The notes under the pieces: model-generated | Told to the model about the DNA's origin: nothing | The model's input: only the letters and a program-made list of their open reading frames with translations | Database searches by the model: none | In this document: positions 1 to 12,509 of the stretch, piece after piece | How the letters are laid out: each line of letters opens with the position of its first letter | How positions within the stretch are numbered: the stretch's first letter is position 1 | Position numbers and translations under genes: made by a program | Source of the DNA: Salminus brasiliensis | Lineage: Eukaryota; Chordata; Actinopteri; Characiformes; Bryconidae | NCBI RefSeq assembly: GCF_030463535.1 | Contig: NC_132891.1 | Coordinates: 4,996,318-5,060,317, forward strand | Direction of reading: 5' to 3' | DNA length: 64,000 nt

Positions 1-137
1 ACAACCCGCTGGATACTCGGGCAATGAAACTAATGGCGGCGCCAACTCGTTTGAAGATGACAAGCCGGCAGGGGTGCGAGTGCGGGCGCTGTATGACTAC
101 GAAGGACAGGAACAGGACGAGCTGAGCTTCAAAGCAG
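1..137 (+). CDS. pacsin1: pacsin1 penultimate coding exon (partial)
   Basis: Encodes the end of the flexible linker and the first strand and RT loop of the SH3 domain. The 5' end is cut by the window. It ends AAA GCA G followed by a GT donor at 138. The linker reads GANSFEDD, where mammalian PACSIN1 has an NPF tripeptide in a similar acidic context. Confidence 0.92.
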
Positions 138-1392
138 GTACGGCGCACATGCACATGCAACAATTCACCCAAACCACCGGACGCTGGAACAGCTGTATCA
201 GGCTGCTGACTCAAGGTTCTGGCCAGAGTACAGCATAATGAGCAGTTTCCGCAAGGATTTGGCCACTGTGATAACAGGGTGTGCTCCAAAACAAAGAGCT
301 GCTAGGCCACAGGAAGCTGAGATTGTTGTGTTGGACTCTAAGGAGCAGATGGTGTAATTGGTCCCTGGACACCTGCTGCTGAACAGGGTTCTTCAAACAG
401 AAATTCAGATGTGGTCAGCATTGAATGAAAGCTAGGGAGAAGCAGTTAGCTTACAGTCATTGTTAGCAGTATTCCCTACACGGCATACACCCTTGTAGGC
501 TGGGAACCCCTATGTCCTACAGTTTTTTTTTTATATATTAATTATTTCTCATTTGTAGCAGGTTAATAAAGTCCTTACCTGTTGTGGACAGAAGGACAAT
601 CAACTTTAAATGTAATTGATTACAAATAACTATGTAATTAATTGTGTATTTACTTTTTATAGCAGATGTACAGCAATATGACATTATGACAATATGACAA
701 TGGCAATATGACATTCTCCTTTGGTGAAAATTACATGGTTGGATTGACACTTGTAAGAGAATGCCTGATCACATCTGCTCCTAAAAGTTCATCGTGGTTC
801 ATCATTTTATAAAATAAAGGAGGTAAAAAAGCCAGGTAATCTGAGGCCCATTCTACAATTGCAGGCACATGTATGTTCAAGTGTAGATATTTCCACCATA
901 TTTTGCCCTCCATGTGTTAATCTGGTCTGAAAACAGAATTTTATGGATTTTAAACACTTTTTTGTTTATTAAAAACTGAATTTGAGATTCACACAATATC
1001 ACAATTACATGTTTGACCAGTACTGAATTAAAATATTGTTAATTTATTCTCTTTTATACAAATATAATGAGAGGAAGACACAGAGGAAGGGACATCACAT
1101 GGGTCACATGTTTTTTTTTTTAGAACTGTTTGCAGATTTTGTGCAGGTTTGAATCAGAGGTACAAAGTTGACAAGAACAGATAATATATATATATATATA
1201 TATATATATTTAATTACTGAAATTACAGTGATTTGAACTGTTTATAGAGTTAACACAGCAAACAGAAATTTTGACTTAATTATTTAATTTAAAATGTGAG
1301 CTGAATGTCTAAATTAGGAGGCTGGGAGTCATTAGGTTCAATATTTTGTGCATACATTGGAAAAAATGTAAATAGTATTATCTGGGAGACAC

Positions 1393-1477
<85 letters not shown>

Positions 1478-1587
1478 TTTTTTTTTTTTTAGATATACAT
1501 ACATGGAAGTCAATATATAGAATGCAAGATAGACAGACAGATAGATCTGATCCATATATATATATATACTGTGTATATATATATATA

Positions 1588-1635
<48 letters not shown>

Positions 1636-2004
1636 ACCAGATCTACCTGTCTGTCTCTCGTGCATTCTATATATTGACTTCCATTGATTGAAAGTTAATG
1701 AAAGTGGATATATATGCATAATATACATTGTTCTGTGCAAAGGTTTTAGTCCCCTGTGAGAATTAGATAGTAAAGCTGCTTATCTGGGCAGTACGTGTTT
1801 CTCTGCTCAGTAAATCACTGATATTAGAATAATCACTAATAATAACACTCCTACAGAAAGTGCTGGTGGTTCTCCATCACTGTGTTCATCATTAGAACAT
1901 CTCCAAAGTTCTCCTCATGGAGTCTAGTATTATTTAGAGTTCTCCTCAGATCAACACCTGGTTTGGTGGTAAATCAGGGCTTAATGATGGTAAATCAGGT
2001 GAGC

Positions 2005-2037
<33 letters not shown>

Positions 2038-2442
2038 AGTTGAACACATCCTCCACGCTGTGCTGGCTGGACTGGGGGGCGTCCAGGAGAAACCTGGAGG
2101 AACCGAGCTCTGTTCTTCAGACTAGCTCACTGACAAGATCTCACTACTTTCTTTCTTCAGAATGAGAAGCTCTTGTTTCTCCTTTTTACTGGATTTATGT
2201 TTATCTGCATTTGATCTAATGGGATCTGGAGCTTCTACAGTAAAAACTCTCTCACTGCTGAGAGAGATGACTTTAAATAATGGGATTCAGATGTAGTAAT
2301 TCAATTCTGTGAACACACTCTTCTCTCCACAGGAGACGAACTGACGAAGATAGAGGAGGAGGACGACCAGGGCTGGTGTAGGGGACGTCTGGACAGCGGC
2401 CAGTCGGGCTTGTACCCGGCCAATTACGTGGAGGAGATCTAA
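1..2442 (+). CDS. pacsin1: pacsin1, 3' part (last two coding exons)
   Basis: Seen: two exons, 1-137 (open at the left edge, frame starts at base 3) and 2333-2442, join in phase (split glycine codon, AG|GT borders) into a C-terminal SH3 domain ending in TAA. The ALYDY motif, the acidic RT-loop QDELSF, the [10 protein letters not shown] stretch and the terminal YPANYV motif are all present. Known: PACSIN/syndapin proteins have an N-terminal F-BAR domain that bends membranes and an SH3 domain that binds dynamin, N-WASP and synaptojanin in endocytosis; PACSIN1 is the neuronal member. The residues GQEQDE and CRGRLDSGQ fit PACSIN1 better than PACSIN2 or 3, as recalled, and spdef as neighbour matches human PACSIN1. 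The F-BAR exons lie outside the window to the left. Whether this is the a or b teleost paralogue cannot be told. Confidence 0.93.
138..2332 (+). other. pacsin1: pacsin1 last intron
   Basis: A 2.2 kb AT-rich intron. It holds (TA)n tracts at 1183-1210, 1392-1450 and 1556-1634, a fold-back flanking the last one, and a CTG/CTGATG triplet run near 2005-2036. From about 1733 to 2230 the sequence has the look of an interspersed element: it opens with the 'gtgcaaaggttttag' type terminus seen at many teleost DNA-transposon ends. This reading is tentative. No coding potential is seen. Confidence 0.8.
1498..1690. repeat. fold-back hairpin with (TA)n loop
   Basis: Arms of roughly 55 bp at about 1498-1553 and 1632-1690 are near-perfect reverse complements (each contains 'gaagtcaatatatagaatgca' or its complement, the tetranucleotide-like 'agacagacag' and the AGATCTG core). 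They enclose about 75 bp of alternating TA. It could be a microsatellite-cored inverted repeat or a small fold-back element. Confidence 0.8.
2333..2442 (+). CDS. pacsin1: pacsin1 terminal coding exon
   Basis: Acceptor 'ctccacag' precedes 2333. The exon encodes the second half of the SH3 domain, from [11 protein letters not shown] to the C-terminal YPANYVEEI, then TAA at 2440-2442. The hydrophobic-groove residues of the SH3 fold (GW, P and Y of YPANY) are intact. Confidence 0.94.
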
Positions 2443-3407
2443 TCACCTGAGGAGGACACGCCATTGGAGGCAGCTCCGATTGTCTGATCTAAATAGCCCG
2501 GCGCAACGCCAGAGACTTTAAGAGCAACATTTACTTTGCCCAACAAAAGCGCTAAGCAGTCTAAAACCAGAAAAAAGTCTTAGTAATCTAAAAAAAATTA
2601 TATTTACACAGTATATAGGCCTCTGGTCTGCGGGTGGGGGTCTGAGACCATATCCGATATATTGATAAACATTTATTGTAATATATACATTCATACACAC
2701 ATACACTAAACACACACACACAGACTCATATCTATAAACGACCCAACCATATGCAAGTGCAGGGATACATTTCGTTTTTTTTTTTTTAGTTGTTGTTGTC
2801 GTTGCTGTTGTTGTGGAGGTGTGTTGGATATGAATTCTGTGCAGCTTACATCTAACGTTCGTGTAGGAGATCACTCATATCAACACACCGTCCAAATGAA
2901 CACGCATGTGGCCCGAGGACGCGGCCATTCCGATGAATTGTGTTTATTTGAGGTACAAAAAATAATCTTTATGTAGCAGAGTCAGTGTGTGTGCATTGCA
3001 TTGTGCATTGTCCAGTCCACCAGTCTTGCAATTGTCGAGAAACCGTGAGAGAAAAAAAAAAACACACCCCATTGTCCCTCTACTCCATCATCTTCCCCTC
3101 TTCCTCTTCTTCTGTTAACCCAGTGCGTGTGTGTATGTGTGTGTGACACGTTAGCTGTCGTTGTCTTGATGTGTCTTGTGTGTTTAGAGCATAGCAGCAT
3201 GTGCTATGCAACACACAGCCCCCCTCTGGATTTCCTCAGGCCATCTTTTAACTGGATGCAATGCTCACAGTGGCCACCAGGGGCAGTGTGGGGACGGCTG
3301 GAGCTCAGCCCCAAGCACATCTTCCTTAAACCTGAGAAGTGGAGAGACCTGAGACTCTATCTATGTATCAGTATGATGTTATCTCTGCATTGCGTTGTCG
3401 TTGTCTC

Positions 3408-3472
3408 ATCTTTATCATCATCACCATCATCATTATCATCATCTTCATCATCATCATCACCATCATTCTATT
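3408..3472 (+). repeat. imperfect (TCA)n microsatellite
   Basis: About 65 bp of TCA/TCT triplets with interruptions. It creates serine-rich and isoleucine-rich open frames that are artefacts of the repeat. Confidence 0.85.
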
Positions 3473-4434
3473 CCATTCACTTCCTGTGTACATGTTCAGA
3501 GACTGTTTTCACAGCTGCAGCGTTCCACAGAACCTCGGGATACGGTTCTACACCCATATCGCATCTCGTAACTCGTATCCCAGCGCCTAGAGTAACGAAT
3601 GGAGCCTGGGTAGCTTCTGTGTGACACTCATTCATGCTCACTTGTCCACACTAATATCAAAATATTGTTGACATGAATGTAGTCACTGTTCATTTTTGTT
3701 TGTTTGTTTGATTTTTTTTTTGTTTTTGTTTTTTGGGGGGGGGGGGTTGGGGGAGGTTGTTTACCTCGTTTCTGGTCTCCTGTGCGCCTCAGAGCTATTC
3801 GCCTGGCAATATACATGCATATTGCGCGCCGTGCGGCATACGTTTAATAGAAGATGTATTCGCTTCGTCCTGTATATGGACTGATATCGCCCTGCTGCTT
3901 AGTGCTGACTCACTCTACGCATTGATAGCCTACTGCTGAGTTTCCTGGTCAGTGGCGTCTATACAGTGAACACCTCCAGTCTCACCTTGTGTGGTTAAAG
4001 CGATCCTCAAGGAGTGGGAGGTTCAGACTGACCTGTCATTGTAGGGGTGGCCAATGCGGCAAGAACATCACGATACACAGCATATGTCATAGTAAGGGTG
4101 GGCGATATGGTGGAAATAATATTATATCACCAAATTTAAGGATATTTCCTTAATATATACAATATCTTTCCTAATATTTTGGCAAAAAAAAATGCTGTTC
4201 GAACATTTTCCCAGACTGAGAACCGTGATTCTGTTCAAAATCTGCTCCCCTTGTCTGGTTAAACAGCACTTATTACACTATCTGTAATTAAAAATGTGCA
4301 GCTGGTCAGTGTTCGTTAAGCACTGACAATTTCCACGATATCCTCGCTTCCAAAATTGATCATGATTTCAGTAAAATATTGTAAAATAAGTAAAATAATG
4401 CAGCATCATAATATCAAGCAGATAGAAAAGAGCC

Positions 4435-5165
4435 AGTGCCACATTTACACCAACTCTCTGAAACTACCAGCACACTCAATCCAGTTCAACAGGACCAGTT
4501 ATGCTGAAACTGGTGCAGCTCGTCAGTGTATTTCTAAAAGGGGAATTCCACCTAGTTTTAAAATTTTCAGTACAATTTAGGTTTAGATGGTTTAAGATAG
4601 TAAACAGAGTCATTCCAAACTTACCAGGGCAGAATTGATCCCAGCGGTGGTGAATGGAACTAGACCTCCAAAGAATTTATTGTAGCTCCAAAAGCTACAC
4701 CGCATTATTTAGTATTAAAGTAAATGGTTATGAAAATGCTGCCTAGATTTTTGGCCATAGTTCCAGCAGCGTTTTAAGAAGGTTTTGGTCTATATATATA
4801 TAGGTTGTTGCAGATAAAAAATAGTCCCCCTAGAACCTTTTCCCATGACATGTGTAGGTTCACTGGTGGTTTAATATAGTAAGTTAAAATATATTTGTAA
4901 ATATATTTATTAGATTTGCTATATTTGTATTGAACACCATTAAAAAAGTGCCACATTTGCACCAACTCTCTGAAACTACCAGTGTACTCAATCCAGTTCA
5001 ACAGGACCAGTTATGCTGAAACTGGTGCAGCTCGTCAGTGTATTTCTAAAAGGGGAATTCCACCTAGTTTTAAAACTGGTGGTTTAATATAGTAAAATAA
5101 AAATGTATTTGTAAATATATTTATTAGATTTGCTATATTTGTGTTGAACACCATTAAAAAAGAGT
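4435..5165 (+). repeat. interleaved direct duplication downstream of pacsin1
   Basis: A block of about 125 bp at 4435-4565 recurs at 4948-5073 with only a few differences. A second block of about 85 bp at 4862-4945 recurs at 5081-5165. Order is A, B, A', B', consistent with tandem duplication of a unit of several hundred bases followed by a deletion. No open frame of note. Confidence 0.85.
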
Positions 5166-5258
5166 GGTTCGGAAATGAGAGGAGCTTCTCCTGCAGACGT
5201 GGTTCTTTATGGAAGCACAAATTGTTCTTCTATGGCAAAACTCTTTGAAGTTCTTTGA

Positions 5259-5675
5259 CCCTGTTTACACCTGGTCACTTCATGTGACTAGTATCTGAAA
5301 TGTATCCTGATAAGATTTAAGCCACATGCATTTAAACTGGGTGTCCAGAATGAAATCTGATTGGTGTGTGGGATGTAATATGCAAATTCGCCCACTGCGC
5401 AGCAGTTATGGCTGGCATTTGGGTTGTACTGGGAGGAGTTTGGTTTGTACTGGGAGGAGTTTGGTTTATACTGGGAGGGGTTTTGGTTGTGGAATGAGTC
5501 TTGGAGTCTCAGATGCGTCTCAGACCTCCTCCTGAAGTGGTTTGAGGGATCGGATTTGTGTCGGTTTAAATGAGTCTTGGGTGCGTTCACACTTGGGTGC
5601 AATTTGATGTGGTACAGCCTGATCCAGATACACCCCTGATACTCAAGACGCATGGAGTGACCAGATGTAAACAGG
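5259..5675. mobile_element. short non-autonomous TIR element
   Basis: TIRs at about 5260-5279 and 5656-5675 are reverse complements at 19 of 20 bases (cctgtttacacctggtcact type). Length is about 415 bp with no transposase. Three imperfect ~21 bp repeats (ctgggaggagtttggtt) lie at 5429-5490 inside. Behaves like a MITE; superfamily unknown. Confidence 0.7.
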
Positions 5676-7085
5676 ATCTTTATAGCACCTGTATTTCTAT
5701 TTCTAATGTGGACATAGTGACCCCTAGTTCCTTGCATCACCCCGTGAACAAATCTGACTCAGCAAGTTTCTCTAAAATGAACCATTTCCCACCATTTCAC
5801 ACAATTCTCTGAATATCAGTGATTGAATTATGGGAAGAAGTGTAAACTTCCCCTGTTGAATCCTAAACATTGGCATGGCATGCTCTGGAAATCACTTTAT
5901 TGACCACCCCTACAATGCCGTCATCTAAAATATCAGAACCTTCAACACACCATGAACCCCCACTCTCCAAGCTCAGTTGAAGACCAGTTGATATGCAGGA
6001 GGTCTTCACCGGCAGACTTACTACTTACTACTAATACTTATAACAGTGTGCACTGAACACTACAGCAGTACACGTCCACTTCCGTCCCACTCCAGAGTAG
6101 TAGCTAGCGCATTACTATGGGGACATCTGAGCCCACACGTCTCACCAAGTCTATATTCACGATCACTGCAGAAACGGGAGGTTTGTAGACGTCGCTTCCA
6201 CTGCGTTTAGCCGAGTAGTGAAGACATAGCCAAGTGTCTGGATCGGGAGGAGAAATCCCACCACCAGCTTTTACATGATTTGTATTGAAATAAGCTGTCC
6301 AGCCTAGCAAAAACGACTCAACGGCTCAACTCGCTGTGGAAATAGCCCGGTATCGGTCGGCACACTAAAACACACCCGAAAAGGCGCACCACGTAATACG
6401 GGGGGACTTGAAGTGTGTCGGGGGAGTAATATCAGACATCTTTATTATATCCAGTGTGTATGAGTTGTGTTGATGTATAGAAAAAAAAAATATTGTAAAA
6501 AAAAAACAAAAAAAAAAAGTGAAAAATGCAAGTGGTTGAACACCAAAACAATACGTAGTGTCATACTTGTAAATGTTTAACGGCAAAATAAGGAACGTTG
6601 AGAAAACTCCTAAACGATGTTACGCTCTATAGGAACCATATTGTGTTAATTTCATTTGGATTGCAATGGAACTGTCTATGTACCATACCTGTATAAATGC
6701 GTGTGGTCCACGCCGTCCTATTTGTATATGATGATGTAATTTAAAGATTATATTCTATTGTAACTGTACAACTGTGTTGAGTAGAGACCCGAGTTGAAAA
6801 AGCAACCTGAGTTGAGACAGTGACGGAACATGTTCTACATGTAAATGCTTTTTTTTTTTAATGTCGACCTGCTCTTTATGCATACGGAGGGGGTGGGGAG
6901 AGGAGGGGGGGGAGATACGTACAATGGCTTCTGTTGTGAAAAACTACTTTAGCAGTCTAGAGGATGTATGTATGTTAATAATTAGTGATGTAATTTGATC
7001 TCCTTACTGGTGTAGTGCCTGTTCATCTTAATATAACACAACGTTCATTTAAATATGCATAAAGACGAAGCTGAGGGCGGTTGTG

Positions 7086-7130
7086 GCAATGGCAATGGCG
7101 ATGGCGATGGCGATGGCGATGGCAATTTCC
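7086..7130. repeat. (ATGGCG)n hexanucleotide repeat
   Basis: About seven imperfect units alternating ATGGCA and ATGGCG. In the - strand it yields a short Ile-Ala dipeptide run, a repeat artefact. Confidence 0.9.
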
Positions 7131-8005
7131 ATGGGTCGCTTAGCGCTGGAAAAAGAGAGAGATGGGGGGACGAAAACGGTACACCTCTGAATTGACGTTG
7201 TTGTACTGATGTCAATATTGCAATATAAGTCCGGATAAAGAAGAAGAAGAAAACACGGTTCCTTCATGGAGATGGAAGTCACCTTCTCGACTTCATGCTT
7301 GATGTGTCCTGAGAAGTGCAACGAGAAGTTGTTCCTGACCAATGCAGTGTGAAGAGACGAACGCCCTACTGTCCTTTATTTTTGGGAGGGGGTGGGGGGG
7401 AGTCAATGAGAAATGTGCTGGCTAGTATCAGGGCTCAGAAACTGAATAAAAAATCGATTTGCTCCGAGCAGAACCAATGCTTCATCGTTTCCGTTTTTGA
7501 GTCCCAACCCCAACATGACCTTCCTACACTTGCTACATTGCATGCGTCAGCTTCCTGCTGAAATACGCCCCCTTTTAGTCGGACTGAGTGGCAAAACATT
7601 CGGCTGCAGCATTTCTTTATCGGACAAACGGCCAAACCGGGAATGACACAAGCGATTATCTGCTCAAGTTAAAGGCAGTTAGACTCGACAGCGATCCATC
7701 CACATTAGCCAGAATGTGGTAGCCAGGAACGTCCAGCTAACTGAGGCTGAAATTACATCTGTTTAGAGGTCGAGTGAGCAGTCTTAGTCGAGTGCTTTTC
7801 ACTGTTTTCAGGCTCATTTAGTAGACCGGCTCATCCAGGTTTGCTTGCTTTCCCTTTTAATTGAACTTAGCATGTCGCTAAACTCTCAACTATAGTAGGC
7901 TAGTTTTTTTCTCACCTGTTTTCAGAGCATGACTTCAGCCATGTTCCCACATGTTTTGGTGGCAAACCTTATTAATAGTGAAAAACAATGGAATTATTAT
8001 TATTA

Positions 8006-8053
<48 letters not shown>

Positions 8054-8351
8054 GATTCAATAAAAATCTGGCTTTTTTATAAAATAAAAAGGTTTATCTG
8101 GGAGACACAAAATGTACCCCCAGTTCTCGAGTGACCCATACATTTATTTATCTTCTTACTGATCAGAGTCCAGAGCTTATCTAAAAGCAAGGCAAGAATA
8201 ACCCCTGGAGAGGGCGCTAGTCAATTGCAGGGTACCACACATATTCATTTACTCACACCTAAGAGGTAATTTGGCATAGCCAGTTTACCCGTGTTTTGGA
8301 AATGCCACCAAGGTTCAAATAATAAAACAAAGGTTTGGAAAGCTTGGACAT

Positions 8352-8782
8352 TGTACACGAAATGGACAAAAGTATTGGGACACCTGCTCATACATTGTTT
8401 CTTCCGCAATCAAGGGTATTAAAAAGAGTTCATCCTGCTTTTGTTGGAGTAACTGTCTCTACTGTCCAAGGAAGGCTTCATGTTGCTGTGAGGATTTGAT
8501 TGAATTCAGCGCCAAGAGCATAAGTGAGGTCAGGATGTTGGACGATCACCACTCCACCACATCCCCAACTTCCCAACTCATCCTGAAAGTATTGAGATGG
8601 ACACAGTTCCACTGCTCCACACTGCTCCACTACCACTGTAGCCCATGTCTGGCATTAGGCATGGTGCCAATAGGCTCACATTTATCTGCTCCCGAAAGTT
8701 ACTTCTCAATGGGTGCAGTAGGTGAAATGGAAGGTAGCTGAATGCATTCAGTAGAGGGTGTCCGCAAACATTTGACAGTCCG
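8352..8782 (+). mobile_element. family A TIR element, copy 1
   Basis: Opens with 'ggacaaaagtattgggacac' and closes with the diverged complementary end 'ggtgtccgcaaac'. The internal body is shared with eleven other places in the window. Non-coding; an old non-autonomous DNA transposon by structure. Confidence 0.75.
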
Positions 8783-8943
8783 TGGTGGTTTTCAGGGATT
8801 ATAAACAGCAGTCATTTCAATGGGAGGAATGGAATGGTAATGCTGGAGGGTCCAGGCACTTTGCATGTAGCTAAACATCCTTGTGTCAACTCAGCCAACT
8901 AGGTTTCATCAGTTCTGCGAATGCTCATGACAAGAGTAAACAG

Positions 8944-8946
<3 letters not shown>

Positions 8947-8984
<38 letters not shown>
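8947..8984. repeat. (CA)n microsatellite
   Basis: About 19 uninterrupted CA units. Confidence 0.95.
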
Positions 8985-8986
<2 letters not shown>

Positions 8987-9587
8987 AGCACTAAGTCAAC
9001 ACACAGTAGTGTGCCCAGGGCTTCCCTGAAACTACAACTGAAAACAAAGAGAGTTTTGTGTATCTGCTGAGGGTCTCAGCGGAGGTCAGCGGAGTGTTTA
9101 AATGTGTTTACACACCCATTGATGCCTCACCTCTTCAGGGCAAGGGCATTTGTCCAGTCGTATAATGTAAATCACAATGTTTGCGTTTTAAACACTTTTC
9201 TGCAACGTTTTTGAACAATTTCACAGGTCTAGTTCAGCTTCAGTTCAACTGACAACAAATTCAAGGATAATATCAATTAAACGCTGGTTAAAACCTTCAA
9301 GTCTCAGGATTATTAGATTATTAGTGAGTTCCAGAGTTGCGAATCCTGAGGTCAGAAAGAGCACAGTTGGCCATGCTCTCTGTGGGTAGATGGATTCCTC
9401 CCCTCTTAAGTGATTATTATTATTATTATTATTATTAACTGATTCAATCATTTTTATATAAAAAAAGGTTTATTTGGGAGATAAAAATGTACTCCCAGTT
9501 CGAGAGTGACCCATACATTTATTTATCTTCTTACTGATCAGAGAGTCCAGAGCTTTTCAACTGACAACAAATTTGAGGATAATATCA

Positions 9588-9672
9588 ATATTACATTTAC
9601 ATTTACATTTACGGCATTTAGCAGACGCTCTTATCCAGAGCGACTTACAAAGTGCTTTGCTATTTACCCAAT
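9588..9672 (-). mobile_element. SINE tail fragment inserted in one duplicate
   Basis: Contains the widespread teleost module 'gcatttagcagacgctctta' plus 'ccagagcgacttacaa'. It splits a sequence that is intact in the neighbouring duplicate at 9260-9290, which gives the insertion point to within a few bases (short AAT/ATT border). Confidence 0.75.
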
Positions 9673-9760
9673 TAAACGCTGGTTAAAACCTTAAAATCTC
9701 AGGATTATTGGATTCCAATTATTACTATTTGCTAAATTTCTGCACAATTCAATGGTTGAG

Positions 9761-10437
9761 ATGTATAGTACCACACCTTCTCATTCAAACGTTTTCTTTT
9801 TTTGTTTTTTTTCTCATTAAAAATTAATAATGAAGTTATCCAGACTATGAAGGAACACATAAGAAATCAAGTAACTTAAAAGTAAAGCATTGAGGTGGGC
9901 TGTCATCTGGGGTTCTGTTAACTTGCGGTTTCTGAGGCTGGTAATTTCATGGGGTGGTCTTGATAAGAGCCAGTTTTATCATAATGTTTGATGGTCTCTG
10001 CAATTGAGGATACTTTCAAAGTTTTTCGGTCTAACTGAGCTTCATTACTTAAAGTTATAATGGACCGTCGTTTTTTTCTCAGATGAGAAGCTCTATAATA
10101 TGGATTAGAACATTACTCAGATAGGGCATTTCATTGTATACCAACTCTACCTCTTCACAACACGACTGATGGGCAAGAAACTCAAAGTAATTAACTCTTG
10201 ACGAGGCACAGCTGTTAACTGAAAGCCATTCCAGGTGACTGCCTCATAAAGCTGACTGAGAAAATGCCAAGATATGCAAAGCTAGGTGCCTACTTTAACA
10301 CTTTTTTATTAACTAAATCATTCCATATGTTTTTCTTCATAGTTTAGTTGTCTTTAATATTCATCTACAACGCAGAACATAAAAAAACCAAAACATTTAA
10401 GGTGTGTCCAAACTTTTGACACTTTTTGGTACTGTAA
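9761..10437. mobile_element. non-autonomous TIR element
   Basis: The right end reads 'gtgtccaaacttttgacac' then 'ggtactgta'; the left end is its diverged complement (gtaccacaccttctcattcaaacg). These termini are those of a very common teleost DNA-transposon group whose consensus starts CAGTACCAGTCAAAAGTTTG. The interior is degenerate, with no open frame. Confidence 0.7.
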
Positions 10438-11897
10438 ATAAATTCATTCACAGTGTATGGGTGTGAAATTGTTTATTTTAGAGAAATGTTTTTTTTTAAT
10501 GGTGGTAAATGGAAAAAGTGGTTGCCATGACTACAACACAAGTGTAGCCTACATAAATAAAAAGCAATGATGTAAAACTGTGTTTCATTACAAACTATTG
10601 TAGCCATTCATAACCTTTTAGTGTAAGCGGGTAGCTTTGATGCTTTAAAGTTTTCAGACGTCTGCGGCCTTAACGTTCACCAACATTGTAAACAATTGTG
10701 ATGCAGTAAGGAATTTCTCAGGAATCAAGCTTTTCACAACAAACCGCTTTCAATGACTTTGCATAAAAGTTGAGAAACTGCCAGAATCCCACCTTAACTT
10801 TACGTTTTACGTTTTAACCATAAACACAGACACCTGTTTTGAAACGAACTCTTCTTGTATTTAACTGTGATGTTTATTTCATGACGCAGACAAGCTTTCT
10901 CTGATTTCTGCTTATTTAGAAACTGTTAAAAGTTGTTTAATGCCGACATTAAACATCTGGATTTAGACTGCACTCAACTTTCCACATGTTCCACAATATA
11001 GATTAATTCACAATCACATGATAGTAGCCAGCAGGTCTGTCCTGGACATTATAAACAGCACTGCAGTTTGTTGGCATAAAATGATTACAATTAAAGAGCA
11101 GAATTAAAATGATAATCTTGTTTTTTTGACCTTGTAAAGTGTCATAACATGGATAAAAAAATTGTTGGATAAAACAAAATTGTTCTATGTTGTATGTAAA
11201 CATCACTAAAACTACCATCCCCTTCCTCAGTCCATGGCTCTATTTAAAAAAATGAGCCTTATGCATTTTAATTTACTTATTATTTCATTATTATTCAGTA
11301 ACCACAACAAATATAAGTATTTTTCAGAGTGAGGATTTGAAGATCTTTGCAGTTTAAGTGGTTTAGGAAATATTTTATGATTGTCTGCAATAGTGTAAAT
11401 ATATGAACCATATGTGATGTGATCTTCTATAGGAAAAAAGCTTAAATATGTACATCACATACATGTATGTCTATATTTTAGGCAACATCTCAATTTGTTA
11501 ATATTTTTATTGCTATGATTAATATTGTAACATATTAGAATAAAAATACAAATACATATAAGACTCAAGGTGCCATTACTTTTGCACACACCACATTTCA
11601 TTTTTAAGGTTTTTCTTTCCCCCAAAAAAGTTAAAAGTTTGTTTCTGTAAAGGATGTGAACTTACATACACCAAGAACATCAAAAACATTCGATGTCATT
11701 TGACCAGGATGCCCAAACTGTAGCTAAAAATGAATGAAGACTAAAGGGTCCCAAAAGAGTATCTGTTGTATCTGCTGGTGGAGACTTAATTTAAGCATTC
11801 GTACCATAGGTTTATTACTGTGTTAATCAAAATGCAGAAGCTACTATGAATTATTTGACAGTATAACATTTTATAATTTTGTGGCATCCCACAGGGT

Positions 11898-11903
11898 TTT
11901 ATT
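11898..11903 (-). terminator. spdef: candidate spdef poly(A) signal
   Basis: AATAAA on the - strand about 610 nt after the spdef stop codon; another at 11811-11816. No closer canonical hexamer was noticed. Position only, no transcript evidence. Confidence 0.3.
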
Positions 11904-12509
11904 TTAGGGTCTATTTATGAGACTGATGCATTTAAGATGTTAAAGAACTGAAGTGCGGGCCTATGTACAGGGTTTAGGGAGTTAAGCGCTTTGCTAGAAA
12001 GTCACAACATCGCCTGTATGTTGTGTCCTGAACAGAAAAAAGGAGGTAAAACATCAGAGGTGAAATTAAGAACTGACCATAAGGAAAACTAAAGTGGTGC
12101 TCTTTGAACTAAGGCAGGTTATGCAAATGAAAAAGGCAGTTGGCTGTTGCTGTTGATACAGAGCAATCAGCAGGTCAGCTTTGTGAATGTGCTGCACTCC
12201 ATCTGAGGTTCTAGCAGTCATTCAGAAATGCAGGTCATTCTTGTGGATATACGGTTAATGCATCTTTTCTACATGGTCAGTCTTACTCACAATACAGTCA
12301 CTGAACAGTCACTGGTCATTCTCAATGTTGCCATTGTCAATAGGTCAGAGAGGTGTGGGGGGCTGAAGACCACTTGGGGTGGCTTGATGAAGCTCTGAGT
12401 CTAAGTCCATTGATTCTTCACCAGCAATCGAACGTTTCTGGTCTGGAGCCTTCAGTCTTTTCCCGCAGTGTCTCTGACCCCCCTCTTCCAATCTGCTTGC
12501 CTGGTTGCC

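Larger units (their letters stand above)
2443..6850 (+). other. pacsin1: probable long pacsin1 3' UTR and downstream DNA
   Basis: No coding exon is recognisable. Inference: the 3' UTR begins at 2443. Its end is not fixed. Stretches around 2500-3050 and 6580-6800 are repeat-free and UTR-like, while 4080-5680 is repeat-rich (internal duplications and a TIR element), which argues either for a UTR with insertions or for an earlier end. No canonical AATAAA in a convincing position was found close to the stop codon. Confidence 0.4.
8020..9720 (+). repeat. segmental direct duplication, 1.4 kb apart
   Basis: An (ATT)n tract followed by AACTGATTCAAT and a ~100 bp segment (8020-8180) recurs at 9410-9560. 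A further ~85 bp segment at 9243-9320 recurs at 9553-9715, where the second copy is interrupted by the SINE-tail insertion listed next. Confidence 0.8.
6851..11890. other. intergenic region pacsin1-spdef
   Basis: Convergent intergenic DNA (pacsin1 3' end facing spdef 3' end). It holds a hexanucleotide tract, (ATT)n tracts at 7996-8050 and 9415-9435, one copy of the 'family A' TIR element, a CA tract, a direct duplication, a SINE-tail insertion and a TIR element, each listed separately. 10440-11890 is AT-rich with nothing recognised. Confidence 0.6.

Noticed and set aside
3260-3295. CTCF insulator site (gccaccaggggcagtg)
   Set aside because: One G short of the core spacing of the CTCF consensus. 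A single imperfect match in 64 kb is expected by chance.
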